Source: Oxalobacteraceae bacterium (GTDB lineage Bacteria; Pseudomonadota; Gammaproteobacteria; Burkholderiales; Burkholderiaceae_D). From it: a DNA stretch of 41,544 nt. The stretch covers positions 236 to 41,779 of the forward strand of contig DPRS01000032.1 of the NCBI GenBank assembly GCA_003537575.1, read 5' to 3'. Made by a program: the position numbers and the translations under genes. The notes beneath the pieces were generated by a model, which worked only from the letters and a program-made list of their open reading frames with translations, was not told where the DNA came from and made no database searches. Positions 24,170 to 32,573 of the stretch are shown piece after piece; within the stretch, counting starts at the first letter, position 1; every line of letters begins with the position of its first letter.

Positions 24170-24818
24170 CAATGCTCTCCAAAAATGCCACGATGGCATC
24201 GGCGGCGGCCGCCGGTTCGCGCAGCAGGCGCAGGTGGTCGCCGGAAAATTCCCGCAGCGTGCAATGGCTTTGCGCAAAACAGGCCTGGGTCAGCGCCTGC
24301 GGCACGACGATGTCGTCGCTGGTTGCCAGCGCCAGCGTGGGGCAGGCCGGCAATGAAAGATCGAGGTCGCGCACCTGCACCAGATGGCCGGCCAGGGCCG
24401 CCTGGTCATATTGCACCTGCGCTGCCGTTTGCGTTGCCGTTTGCGCGCCGCAATGCGCCTGGAAGTCGCTGACGACTGCCTGCGCATCCTGCGGGATTTT
24501 CGCCAGCATGGCTTCGATGCGCCGCACCGGCGCGCCTTCCCTGTGGCCGGCGTGGCGGCAAAAGCGCGTGAATCCGTTGATGGAAATCGCCGCCCGCCAT
24601 GGCTGCGGCAGCTGCATCAGCCAGGCAAAGCCATACGAATGGCCGAGCGCAATCCATGCCACGTCGGGCGCCAGTTGCGGCGACTGCGGCGCACAGGTAA
24701 AGCCGAGATCGAAAACGGCTTGCGCGGCATGCGGGAAACGCCGCGCCAATTCAGCTCTGAGCGGCGCCAGCGATCCGGCATCGAAGGACCAGCCGTGGCA
24801 ATAGGCAAAACCGATCAT
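24162..24818 (-). CDS. Alpha/beta hydrolase, probable pimeloyl-ACP methyl ester esterase
   Basis: A 218-residue alpha/beta hydrolase with the nucleophile elbow GHSYG (S61), an acid at D168 or D169 (SDDIV) and the histidine H195 (SGDHLRLL). It overlaps bioC by eight bases, so it probably removes the methyl ester that BioC adds, the role of BioH/BioG-type enzymes. Overall sequence resemblance to E. coli BioH is not obvious, so the gene symbol is left empty. ATG 24818 overlaps the sulfurtransferase stop as ATGA. Residues near 126-134 include an imperfect TATQTA duplication caused by a 12-base tandem repeat in the DNA near 24422-24447. Confidence 0.8.
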   Translation of the reverse strand: MIGFAYCHGWSFDAGSLAPLRAELARRFPHAAQAVFDLGFTCAPQSPQLAPDVAWIALGHSYGFAWLMQLPQPWRAAISINGFTRFCRHAGHREGAPVRRIEAMLAKIPQDAQAVVSDFQAHCGAQTATQTAAQVQYDQAALAGHLVQVRDLDLSLPACPTLALATSDDIVVPQALTQACFAQSHCTLREFSGDHLRLLREPAAAADAIVAFLESIDA

Positions 24819-25663
24819 CTGGCCACCGGTCGTGTCGGGTCTGAGCACCATTCGCTCCACGATCCGGGATACAACCTCGCTCCCGGCAATGCCGCCACTT
24901 CCAGCGCCAGCAGATTGTGGCAGGCAGAGACGCCCGAGCCGCACTGCATGACGGCCGACTGCGGCGCATCGATCACCGCGCGCCATTCCTCGCGCAATTG
25001 CGCCGCCGGCTTGAAGCGGCCGTCTTCCTGCAGGTTGTCCTTGAAAAAGCGGTTTTTCGCGCCGGGGATATGGCCGCCGACCGGATCGATGGTCTCGTTC
25101 TCGCCGCGGAAACGGTCCGGCGCGCGCGCGTCGACGACGCTGAGGGCCTGGCTGTCCAGGTTGGCGAGCAGGGCCGGCGCATCGACGGTGGCCACCAGCG
25201 GCGTCCGCGGCGCGATATCGCCGTAGGGCTTGCCGCTCAATTCGGTCGACAGCCACATGCCGGATGCGGGCCATGCCTGCATGCCGCCATCCAGCACCGC
25301 CACCGCTTCATGGCCGATCCAGCGCAGCAGCCACCACAGGCGCGCGGCAAACATGCCGCCCTGGGCGTCATAGGCGACAAGCTGGGATCTATCGTTGACG
25401 CCCCAGCGGCGCAGGGATTCGATGAAGGCGTCGCGTTCCGGCAGCGGATGGCGGCCGCGGAATACGCCCTGGGCATCGCTCTTGCTGCCGGACAGATCGC
25501 GGTCCAGATGAGCGAATTGCGCGCCGGGGATGTGTCCCGCCTCGAAAGCCTGGCGGCCGGCGTCGGGCAGGGCCAGATCGTGTCGGCAATCGATCACGAC
25601 CCAGTCCGGGTCGAGCGCGTGCCGGGCCAGTTCGGCGGCGGAAATCAGGGTAGTGTGGCGCAT
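24815..25663 (-). CDS. sseA: 3-Mercaptopyruvate sulfurtransferase (tandem rhodanese)
   Basis: A 282-residue protein of two rhodanese domains. The N-terminal inactive domain spans about 5-145 (VIDCRHDL, HIPGAQFAHLDRDLSG). The C-terminal catalytic domain has C241 in the loop CGSGVSA, characteristic of mercaptopyruvate sulfurtransferases rather than thiosulfate sulfurtransferases. It transfers sulfur from 3-mercaptopyruvate to thiols or cyanide. ATG 25663 fits the typical beginning; the open frame to 26626 covers the transporter gene in another frame. It is coupled to the hydrolase and BioC genes by overlaps. Whether it supplies sulfur for a biotin-related step is only speculation. Confidence 0.92.
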   Translation of the reverse strand: MRHTTLISAAELARHALDPDWVVIDCRHDLALPDAGRQAFEAGHIPGAQFAHLDRDLSGSKSDAQGVFRGRHPLPERDAFIESLRRWGVNDRSQLVAYDAQGGMFAARLWWLLRWIGHEAVAVLDGGMQAWPASGMWLSTELSGKPYGDIAPRTPLVATVDAPALLANLDSQALSVVDARAPDRFRGENETIDPVGGHIPGAKNRFFKDNLQEDGRFKPAAQLREEWRAVIDAPQSAVMQCGSGVSACHNLLALEVAALPGARLYPGSWSEWCSDPTRPVAR

Positions 25664-25701
25664 CGCAGGTTCCTGGTATGAGGCCGATTCCGTCACCGGC
25701 T

Positions 25702-26643
25702 TCATATTTCGGCGGCGATCGGATCGGCTGCGCCAGCGGCCGGTTTGCGAGCTGGCGGGGTCGTGCGCGCATTGTAATACGTCGCCGCGATTCCGCTCAA
25801 AAGAATGATGGCGATACCGGCCCAGCTGATCGTCGGCAGCAGGTCGCCCCATACCAGGATGCCCCAGATGCTGGCGAAGACCACGCCGGAATACTGCAGG
25901 TTGGCGGTGAGCAGCACCCGCCCGAGGCGGTAGGCGCGCGTCATTGCCATTTGCGCAATGGTGGCGGAGAGGCCCATGCCCAGCAGCAGCGCCAGCCCCT
26001 GGGCCGGAGGGGCCGGCATGGCGGGCGTGGAAGCGATGCCTGTCTGCGCCTTGAACAGCATGCCGAGCAAGCCGGAAACCATGCAGGTCAGGGAAAAATA
26101 GAACACGATCAGGCGGTCGGCTTCGCCCATCTGGCCGAGGCGGCGCACCTGCAGATAGGCCAGCGCGCTGAGAAAGCTCGAGGTCAGCGCCAGCAGGCCG
26201 CCGAGCCATTGTTCCGCGTGGATGGTGGGGCGCAGCAGCAGGACCACGCCGACGAAGCTGACGCCGATGGCCAGCGCCAGCCGCCATTCGAAGCGCTGGC
26301 GCATGCGCCACCAGCCCAAGCCGAAGACGATGGCGGCGATCCAGATCGGCGACATGTAATTGAGCGTCATCGCCGTGGCCAGCGGCAGCACGCTGATCGC
26401 ATAGAACCACATCCACAGGGCGGTGGTGCCGAAGATGCCGCGCCACAGGTGCTGCCATGGGCGGGCGGTGCGGAAACCGCCGCCGCGCATGGCGATCAGC
26501 GCGCCCATCGAGACGACGCCGACCAGGCCGCGGAACATGACGACTTCGGACGTGGTGTACCACTCGGCGGCGAGCTTGATGCACACGCCCATGATGGAAA
26601 ACATGAAGGATGCGAACAGCATCCACAACGACTGGGCCGGCAA
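25702..26643 (-). CDS. DMT-superfamily transporter (two EamA domains)
   Basis: A 313-residue membrane protein with ten predicted hydrophobic helices arranged as two EamA repeats (about 5-140 and 155-295). Such proteins export or import small metabolites; the substrate is unknown. The start is TTG at 26641-26643, supported by GGAG six bases upstream; the first internal ATG (residue 8) would clip helix 1. The C-terminal tail is Pro/Ala-rich. It lies 38 bases before the sulfurtransferase gene on the same strand, so it may be the first gene of that operon. Confidence 0.88.
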   Translation of the reverse strand: MPAQSLWMLFASFMFSIMGVCIKLAAEWYTTSEVVMFRGLVGVVSMGALIAMRGGGFRTARPWQHLWRGIFGTTALWMWFYAISVLPLATAMTLNYMSPIWIAAIVFGLGWWRMRQRFEWRLALAIGVSFVGVVLLLRPTIHAEQWLGGLLALTSSFLSALAYLQVRRLGQMGEADRLIVFYFSLTCMVSGLLGMLFKAQTGIASTPAMPAPPAQGLALLLGMGLSATIAQMAMTRAYRLGRVLLTANLQYSGVVFASIWGILVWGDLLPTISWAGIAIILLSGIAATYYNARTTPPARKPAAGAADPIAAEI

Positions 26644-26700
26644 GGAGAACTCCGGGAAGGCGGAATGCAGGGAAGGTTTTCAGCGCGTCCCTGCGGGAAC

Positions 26701-26738
26701 AAAATAATTGCCCGGGCGGCGTTGCATGCCGCCCGGGC
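26701..26738 (-). terminator. Rho-independent terminator after the Rieske oxygenase gene
   Basis: A perfect 11-base stem GCCCGGGCGGC/GCCGCCCGGGC (26710-26720 with 26728-26738) and a 7-base loop is followed on the minus strand by AATTATTTT. It separates the Rieske oxygenase from the transporter gene. Confidence 0.8.
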
Positions 26739-26786
26739 CTCAGGTCAGGCCGGATGATGGCCGATGAAGGCAGCTTATGCTGCGGC

Positions 26787-27899
26787 TTATACCGTAGCCT
26801 GCACCGCTATCCTGGCACGATACCATTCATGGAAATGCTGCATGCCGTCTTCCATCGGCGACTGGTAGGGGCCGACTTCATTGACGCCGCGGTCCAGCAG
26901 GATCTTGCGGCCGGCATCCATGCGCAGGCCGATTTCATCATCCTCGACGCAGGTTTCCATGTAGGCGGCGCGCTCGGCTTCGACGAATTCGCGCTCGAAC
27001 AGCACGATCTCTTCGGGGTAATAGAACTCCACCACGTTGGTGGTTTTCTGCGTGCCCGTGGGCCACAGGGTGGAGACCACCAGCACGTGCGGATACCACT
27101 CGACCATGATGTTCGGGTACAGCGTCAGCCAGATCGCGCCGAACTTCGGCGCCTCGCCGTTGCGGTACTTGAGCAGCTGCTCCTGCCACTTCTTGTATGC
27201 GGGCGAGCCTGACTTCAGCAGGCCGCGGTTGACGCCCACGGTCTGCACGCTGTAGTCGGGGCCGAATTCCCAGCGCAGGTCGTCGCAGGTGACGAAGCTG
27301 CCCAGGCCCGGATGGAAGGGCTCGACGTGGTAATCCTCCAGATAGACCTCGATGAAGGTCTTCCAGTTGTAGTCGCATTCATGGACTTCGACATGGTCGA
27401 GCAGGTAGCCGGAAAAATCCAGGTCCTTCGCCACGCCGAGATTGCCCAGCATTTCGCGCACCTTGACGCCGTTGTCCTCGAACAGCAGGCCGTTCCAGTT
27501 CTGCAGCGGCGTTTTCGTCAGGTTCAGGCACGGCGTGTCGGCGAAATGCGGCGCGCCGATCAGTTCGCCCTTGAGATCGTATGTCCAGCGGTGCAGCGGG
27601 CAGACGATATTATTCGTGTTGCCGCGGCCATTGAACATCTTGGCTTGCCGGTGACGGCAGACGTTGGACAGCAGTTCGATGCCATGCTGGCCGCGCACCA
27701 GCATGCGGCCGTCGTTTTCCCACGGCAGCGTGGCATAGTCGCCGGCTTCGGGCACCATGAGTTCATGGCCGACATAGCGCGGACCACGATGGAAAAGTTG
27801 TTGAATTTCCTGCTTTAGCAGGAGTTCGTCGAAGTAAACGTTGACCGGAAGTTGCGCGTCGGAGCGCGCAAGCTTGGCAATAGAAGCCAGATCGGACAT
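26787..27899 (-). CDS. Rieske non-heme iron oxygenase, alpha subunit
   Basis: A 370-residue ring-hydroxylating-type oxygenase alpha subunit. The Rieske cluster ligands are C81, H83, C100 and H103 (CRH...CPLH with 16 residues between). The catalytic mononuclear iron site starts at H191 and H196 in EDYHVEPFHPG; the acidic third ligand is probably in the C-terminal half. I start at ATG 27899, where a G-rich ribosome site (GGGGGTGGGG) lies directly upstream. No ferredoxin or reductase gene adjoins, so partners must be encoded elsewhere. The substrate is unknown; similar single-gene oxygenases act on aromatics, quaternary amines or amides. Confidence 0.88.
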   Translation of the reverse strand: MSDLASIAKLARSDAQLPVNVYFDELLLKQEIQQLFHRGPRYVGHELMVPEAGDYATLPWENDGRMLVRGQHGIELLSNVCRHRQAKMFNGRGNTNNIVCPLHRWTYDLKGELIGAPHFADTPCLNLTKTPLQNWNGLLFEDNGVKVREMLGNLGVAKDLDFSGYLLDHVEVHECDYNWKTFIEVYLEDYHVEPFHPGLGSFVTCDDLRWEFGPDYSVQTVGVNRGLLKSGSPAYKKWQEQLLKYRNGEAPKFGAIWLTLYPNIMVEWYPHVLVVSTLWPTGTQKTTNVVEFYYPEEIVLFEREFVEAERAAYMETCVEDDEIGLRMDAGRKILLDRGVNEVGPYQSPMEDGMQHFHEWYRARIAVQATV

Positions 27900-28114
27900 C
27901 CCCACCCCCAAATTAATTTGCACCAACCTAAGAGAGAAAGAATCCGCAAAAACCAGGTTCAAGCAATATGAAACGGAAATTTTGGACAGAACTGTAAATT
28001 ATACTACGGCCCGGCTTGCGCTGGGGTTCTTTATGTTTCAAGGACTTGCATGCCGCGGTTGCGAATTTTGCATGCTTGCGGATAAGATTTCTTTAAATCA
28101 ATTCAGGCCGCCGC
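27900..28114. promoter_or_regulatory. Divergent control region between Rieske oxygenase and CHASE2 cyclase genes
   Basis: This is the longest gene-free stretch in the window (215 bases). On the minus strand a perfect TATAAT lies at 28003-27998, about 100 bases before the oxygenase start, without a convincing -35. On the plus strand TATACT (28000-28005) overlaps it. A small inverted repeat ACAG-AA-CTGT lies at 27986-27995. Two GCATGC-containing segments (TTGCATGCCGC and TTGCATGCTTGC) lie at 28045-28080. No gene is visible. Confidence 0.35.
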
Positions 28115-30049
28115 ATGCGCTTTCTTTTTTTTCATTCAGGCAAATATGCTTCCTGGCGCTGGCATGGCTTGCCGGCGCTTCTGTTCATCGTTGCCCTGGC
28201 CATCGAATTGTTCAGCCTGCAATTGCTGGCGACCAGCGAATCCCGGCTGGCCGATGTTTACCAGCGCCGCCATGCCGCCGAACAGCGGCCTGACCCGGAC
28301 ATCGTGGTGGTCGATATCGACGACGGCAGCATGAGCGGCATGCAGGAAATCGCCGGCCTGTGGTCATGGCCGCGCGAAATCCATGCCGACTTGCTGGAGG
28401 CACTGAACGAATTGCGCCCGCGCGCCGTCGTGTTCGACATGACGTTTTCGGTGCGGGACGTCAGGCGTCCCGCCAGCGATGCGCGCCTGGACGAGGCGGT
28501 CAAGGCATCGCCGGCGGTCTATCTGCCGGCGGTGCGCCTGGCGGCCGCCGGTGATGGCGCTGGCGCGCAACTGGCGCCACTGGCGCAGCCTTTCGGCCTA
28601 GACCGCATCGGTCGCCGTAGTGGTCCGACACATGCCCGAGCGGCCATCGAATTGCCGCATGTGATCACACGCGATGCCTGGCGCCTGGGCCTGATCAACA
28701 GCGTCAAGGATGGCGACGGCGTGTTGCGCCGCTATCCGCTGTTCGTCGATGTGCAGGGCTGGGCCTTGCCATCGCTGCCAGCGCGCGTGGCGGCCGGCCT
28801 GGGCGGAACGCTGCCGGCAGGAGACGAGCTGCTGCTGCGCTGGTCGAGCAGTCTGCATCGCCATTACTCTTACGACGCCCTGTACAAGACCCTGATCGAA
28901 GAGCGCCTGCGGCTCGGTGAAGTCGAGCGCCGTGCTTTCGATCTGCAACTGCAGCCGCTGTTTCGCGACAAGATCATCGTCATTGGTTCTTCCGCCGCCA
29001 GTTCCTTCGATCATCACTTGACTCCGCTGGGCAGCAATATCCCCGGCGTCGATATCCTGGCCACGGTCATCGACAACCTGAAGAACCGGCAGGAGCTGCG
29101 GGCGGCGCCTGCGATGTTGCCGTTCGCCTTCGGCGTGCTGATGATCGCCGTGCTGGCCTGGTCATTCGCGCACCGCCTCAACCCCATGGCCGCCGGTTTG
29201 GCGCTGGCGCTCACGTCGCTGCTCGGCCTGGCGCTGGCGGACGCCGCGCTGGCGCGGGGCTATCTGCTGCCGCTGGCAACGCCGCTGGCGTTCGCCTGGA
29301 CCTGGTACCTGCTGGCGGCGATCGGCGGCTACCTGCGCGAACGCCGCTCGCGCGAACAGGCGGTGTCGCTGTTCGGCCGCTTCCTCAACCCCAACGTGGT
29401 GCGCCGCATCGTCGAGCAGGGCGAGACCGTCGAGAGCCTGTCCGGACGCACTTCGCAAGTCTCGGTGCTGTTTTCCGACATCCGCGGTTTCACCACCTTG
29501 TCGGAGACGCGCGCGCCGCATGAAGTAGTGGCGCTGCTGAACCGCTATTTCGAGCGTCAGGTCGATGTCGTGTTCCGCCACGGCGGCACCCTCGACAAAT
29601 TCATCGGCGACTGCATCATGGCATTCTGGGGCGCGCCGGTGGACGATCCGCAACATGCCGCGCGCGCGGTGGCGGCAGCGCTGGAAATGCAGGATGTGCT
29701 ACTGGCATTCAAACAGGAGCTGGCGGCGGAGGGCGCCGAGGTGGGCGATTTCGACGTCGGCATCGGTGTACACTCCGGACCCGCTGTGGTAGGCTTTATT
29801 GGTGCCCAAAAGAAACTTGATTACACGGCCATCGGCGACACCGTCAATCTCGCCAGCCGCGTCGAAGGCTTGACCAAAGGCGTGGCGCGCGTGCTGGTGA
29901 CGCGCGAAACCATGCAGGCTTGCGCCGCCGTCGGCGGCATCCCGGGCGGCGCTCTCGATGGCGTCCATTTCGTGCCACGAGGCGCATTCGCGGTCAAGGG
30001 GCGTGCCGCCGAAGTCGAATTGTATGAACCCGTAAGGAAACTGCCATGA
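28115..30049 (+). CDS. CHASE2-domain adenylate cyclase (class III)
   Basis: A 644-residue sensor enzyme. An N-terminal membrane anchor (about 19-38) leads to a periplasmic CHASE2 sensor domain (45-320), followed by three hydrophobic segments (332-405) and a cytosolic cyclase domain (445-630). The cyclase has metal aspartates D455 (FSDIRGFT) and D499 (FIGDC), the adenine-recognising K495, and the transition-state residues N578 and R582 in GDTVNLASR. These predict ATP, not GTP, as substrate, and so cyclic AMP. Its stop overlaps the next gene's start by four bases. Signals sensed by CHASE2 domains are unknown. Confidence 0.92.
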   Translation: MRFLFFHSGKYASWRWHGLPALLFIVALAIELFSLQLLATSESRLADVYQRRHAAEQRPDPDIVVVDIDDGSMSGMQEIAGLWSWPREIHADLLEALNELRPRAVVFDMTFSVRDVRRPASDARLDEAVKASPAVYLPAVRLAAAGDGAGAQLAPLAQPFGLDRIGRRSGPTHARAAIELPHVITRDAWRLGLINSVKDGDGVLRRYPLFVDVQGWALPSLPARVAAGLGGTLPAGDELLLRWSSSLHRHYSYDALYKTLIEERLRLGEVERRAFDLQLQPLFRDKIIVIGSSAASSFDHHLTPLGSNIPGVDILATVIDNLKNRQELRAAPAMLPFAFGVLMIAVLAWSFAHRLNPMAAGLALALTSLLGLALADAALARGYLLPLATPLAFAWTWYLLAAIGGYLRERRSREQAVSLFGRFLNPNVVRRIVEQGETVESLSGRTSQVSVLFSDIRGFTTLSETRAPHEVVALLNRYFERQVDVVFRHGGTLDKFIGDCIMAFWGAPVDDPQHAARAVAAALEMQDVLLAFKQELAAEGAEVGDFDVGIGVHSGPAVVGFIGAQKKLDYTAIGDTVNLASRVEGLTKGVARVLVTRETMQACAAVGGIPGGALDGVHFVPRGAFAVKGRAAEVELYEPVRKLP

Positions 30050-30597
30050 GAGGCTACGCATTAGCGCTGATCTTCGCCGCTTGCGCCGCGCAGGCCGAGC
30101 CGGCGTTGACGAATCGCGCCACCGATGTGCTGGCGCAGCCGCAGTCCGATGCCGGCAAGCTGGCGTCGCTGGCGGAAAACGACAAGGTCGAGGTGCTGCG
30201 GCGCAGCGGCGCCTGGAGCCAGGTGAAGACCGGCGCCGGGCAGGCCGGTTGGGTGCGCATGATGCACCTGAAGCCGGCCAGTGCCGGTTCCGGCTCCGGC
30301 GGCGCCGCGCAAGGTCCGGCCGGCGCGCTGGCCAATCTGCTGGGTTCCGGCCGCAGCGCCAACAACGCCACCGTGACCACCGGCGTGCGCGGCCTGCAGG
30401 AAGAGGATTTGCAAAAGGCCCAGGCCAACCCCGATGAGTTCCGGAAGATGCAGAAATACATGGCGTCCAGGGATGCCGGCCAGGCTTTCGCCCGTCAAAA
30501 CAAATTGGGCGCGGCGCAAGTCGATTATCTGCAAGACCTGGAGCGTCCGGCGCCGGCCTCCGGCGACAGCGTAATGCCTGGCATGACGGGAGGTTGA
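30046..30597 (+). CDS. Exported SH3-domain protein
   Basis: A 183-residue protein with a short signal peptide (MRGYALALIFAACAAQA, cleavage near 17) and one bacterial SH3 domain at about 22-78. The domain has the NVRS-like segment TDVLAQPQSDAGKLASL and ends in AGWVRMMHLK. The rest is Gly/Ala-rich, then helical and charged (EEDLQKAQANPDEFRKMQ). SH3b domains often bind peptidoglycan or proline-rich peptides. It overlaps the cyclase gene by four bases and is one base before the metalloprotease gene, so the three form one operon. Confidence 0.85.
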   Translation: MRGYALALIFAACAAQAEPALTNRATDVLAQPQSDAGKLASLAENDKVEVLRRSGAWSQVKTGAGQAGWVRMMHLKPASAGSGSGGAAQGPAGALANLLGSGRSANNATVTTGVRGLQEEDLQKAQANPDEFRKMQKYMASRDAGQAFARQNKLGAAQVDYLQDLERPAPASGDSVMPGMTGG

Positions 30598-30598
30598 G

Positions 30599-31471
30599 AT
30601 GCGCGCCATCAAAAAAATCACGGTTGCGCTGACGCTGGCGCTGGTGTCCGGTGCCGCCGCCGCGCAGTTCGGCTTTTCCATTCCGGGCCTGGGCCGTGTC
30701 GGCGACGGCGGCAAAGGCCCCGATCTCGGCAGCCTGCTGAACAGCCTCGGCAAGGCGGTCAAGGAGCCGACCGAGCAGGAAGAAGTGGCGCTCGGCCAGC
30801 AATTCGCCGCCACGCTATTGGGCGCCAAGCCGCTGCTGAACAACGCCGGGACGCAGCGCTACGTCAACACGCTGGGACGCTGGCTGGCCTCGCAGACCGA
30901 GCGACCGGACCTGCCGTGGACTTTCGGCGTGCTGGACGACGCCGGCTACAATGCCTTTGCCACGCCCGGCGGCTATGTGTTCGTGACCAAAGGTCTGCTG
31001 GACCGCATGCGCAGCGAAGCCGAACTGGCCGGCGTGCTGGCGCATGAAATCGGCCACGTGCTCAAAAAGCATCACCTGAATGCTGTCAAGGCCAGCGGCT
31101 GGACCGACATCGCTGGCGAACTGGTGAGCGCGAAAGCGGGAAGCAACCCGCAAGTGAATGAATTCGTCAAGGGCGCGGCGCTGAAAGTGTTCGCCAGCGG
31201 CCTCGACCAGGCCGACGAATTCGAGGCCGATCGCCTCGGCGTGGTGATCGCCGCGCGCGCCGGCTACGATCCATTCGGCTTGCCGGCGGTGTTGCAGGTA
31301 TTGCAGGGAGAAAGCGCGCAGGATTCCGCCTTCACCCTGATGTTCAAGACCCATCCGGCGCCGGCGGAACGCATCGGCCGCCTCGACTTGCTGATGCAGA
31401 ACCGCTTCGACGGCATGCCGGCCAGCCAGGGCAAGCCGATCAGGGAGCGACTCAAGGAATTCGGCAAGTAG
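30599..31471 (+). CDS. Periplasmic M48-family zinc metalloprotease
   Basis: A 290-residue exported protease with a signal peptide (about 1-22, ALVSGAAAAQ). The zinc motif is HEIGH (H149, E150, H153), and the third ligand lies in DEFEADRLG (about E207). This pattern matches the BepA/LoiP-type M48 peptidases that act on outer-membrane proteins. It lacks TPR repeats. It starts one base after the SH3 gene. The operon context with a CHASE2 cyclase suggests an envelope role. It converges with the iron-transport ATPase gene 20 bases downstream. Confidence 0.9.
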   Translation: MRAIKKITVALTLALVSGAAAAQFGFSIPGLGRVGDGGKGPDLGSLLNSLGKAVKEPTEQEEVALGQQFAATLLGAKPLLNNAGTQRYVNTLGRWLASQTERPDLPWTFGVLDDAGYNAFATPGGYVFVTKGLLDRMRSEAELAGVLAHEIGHVLKKHHLNAVKASGWTDIAGELVSAKAGSNPQVNEFVKGAALKVFASGLDQADEFEADRLGVVIAARAGYDPFGLPAVLQVLQGESAQDSAFTLMFKTHPAPAERIGRLDLLMQNRFDGMPASQGKPIRERLKEFGK

Positions 31472-31477
31472 ATATCG

Positions 31478-31490
31478 GATTCAGCGCGAT

Positions 31491-31497
<7 letters not shown>
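31478..31497. repeat. Tandem 10-base duplication at the iron ABC ATPase stop codon
   Basis: GATTCAGCGC occurs twice in tandem (31478-31487, 31488-31497) between two convergent genes. The second copy contains the stop codon of the minus-strand ATPase gene. Confidence 0.7.
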
Positions 31498-32564
<1,067 letters not shown>

Positions 32565-32573
32565 CCCGCTATT

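Noticed and set aside
24422..24447. CRISPR-like or larger tandem repeat in the hydrolase gene
   Set aside because: Only two 12-base units are present, within coding sequence and in frame; it is a small internal duplication.
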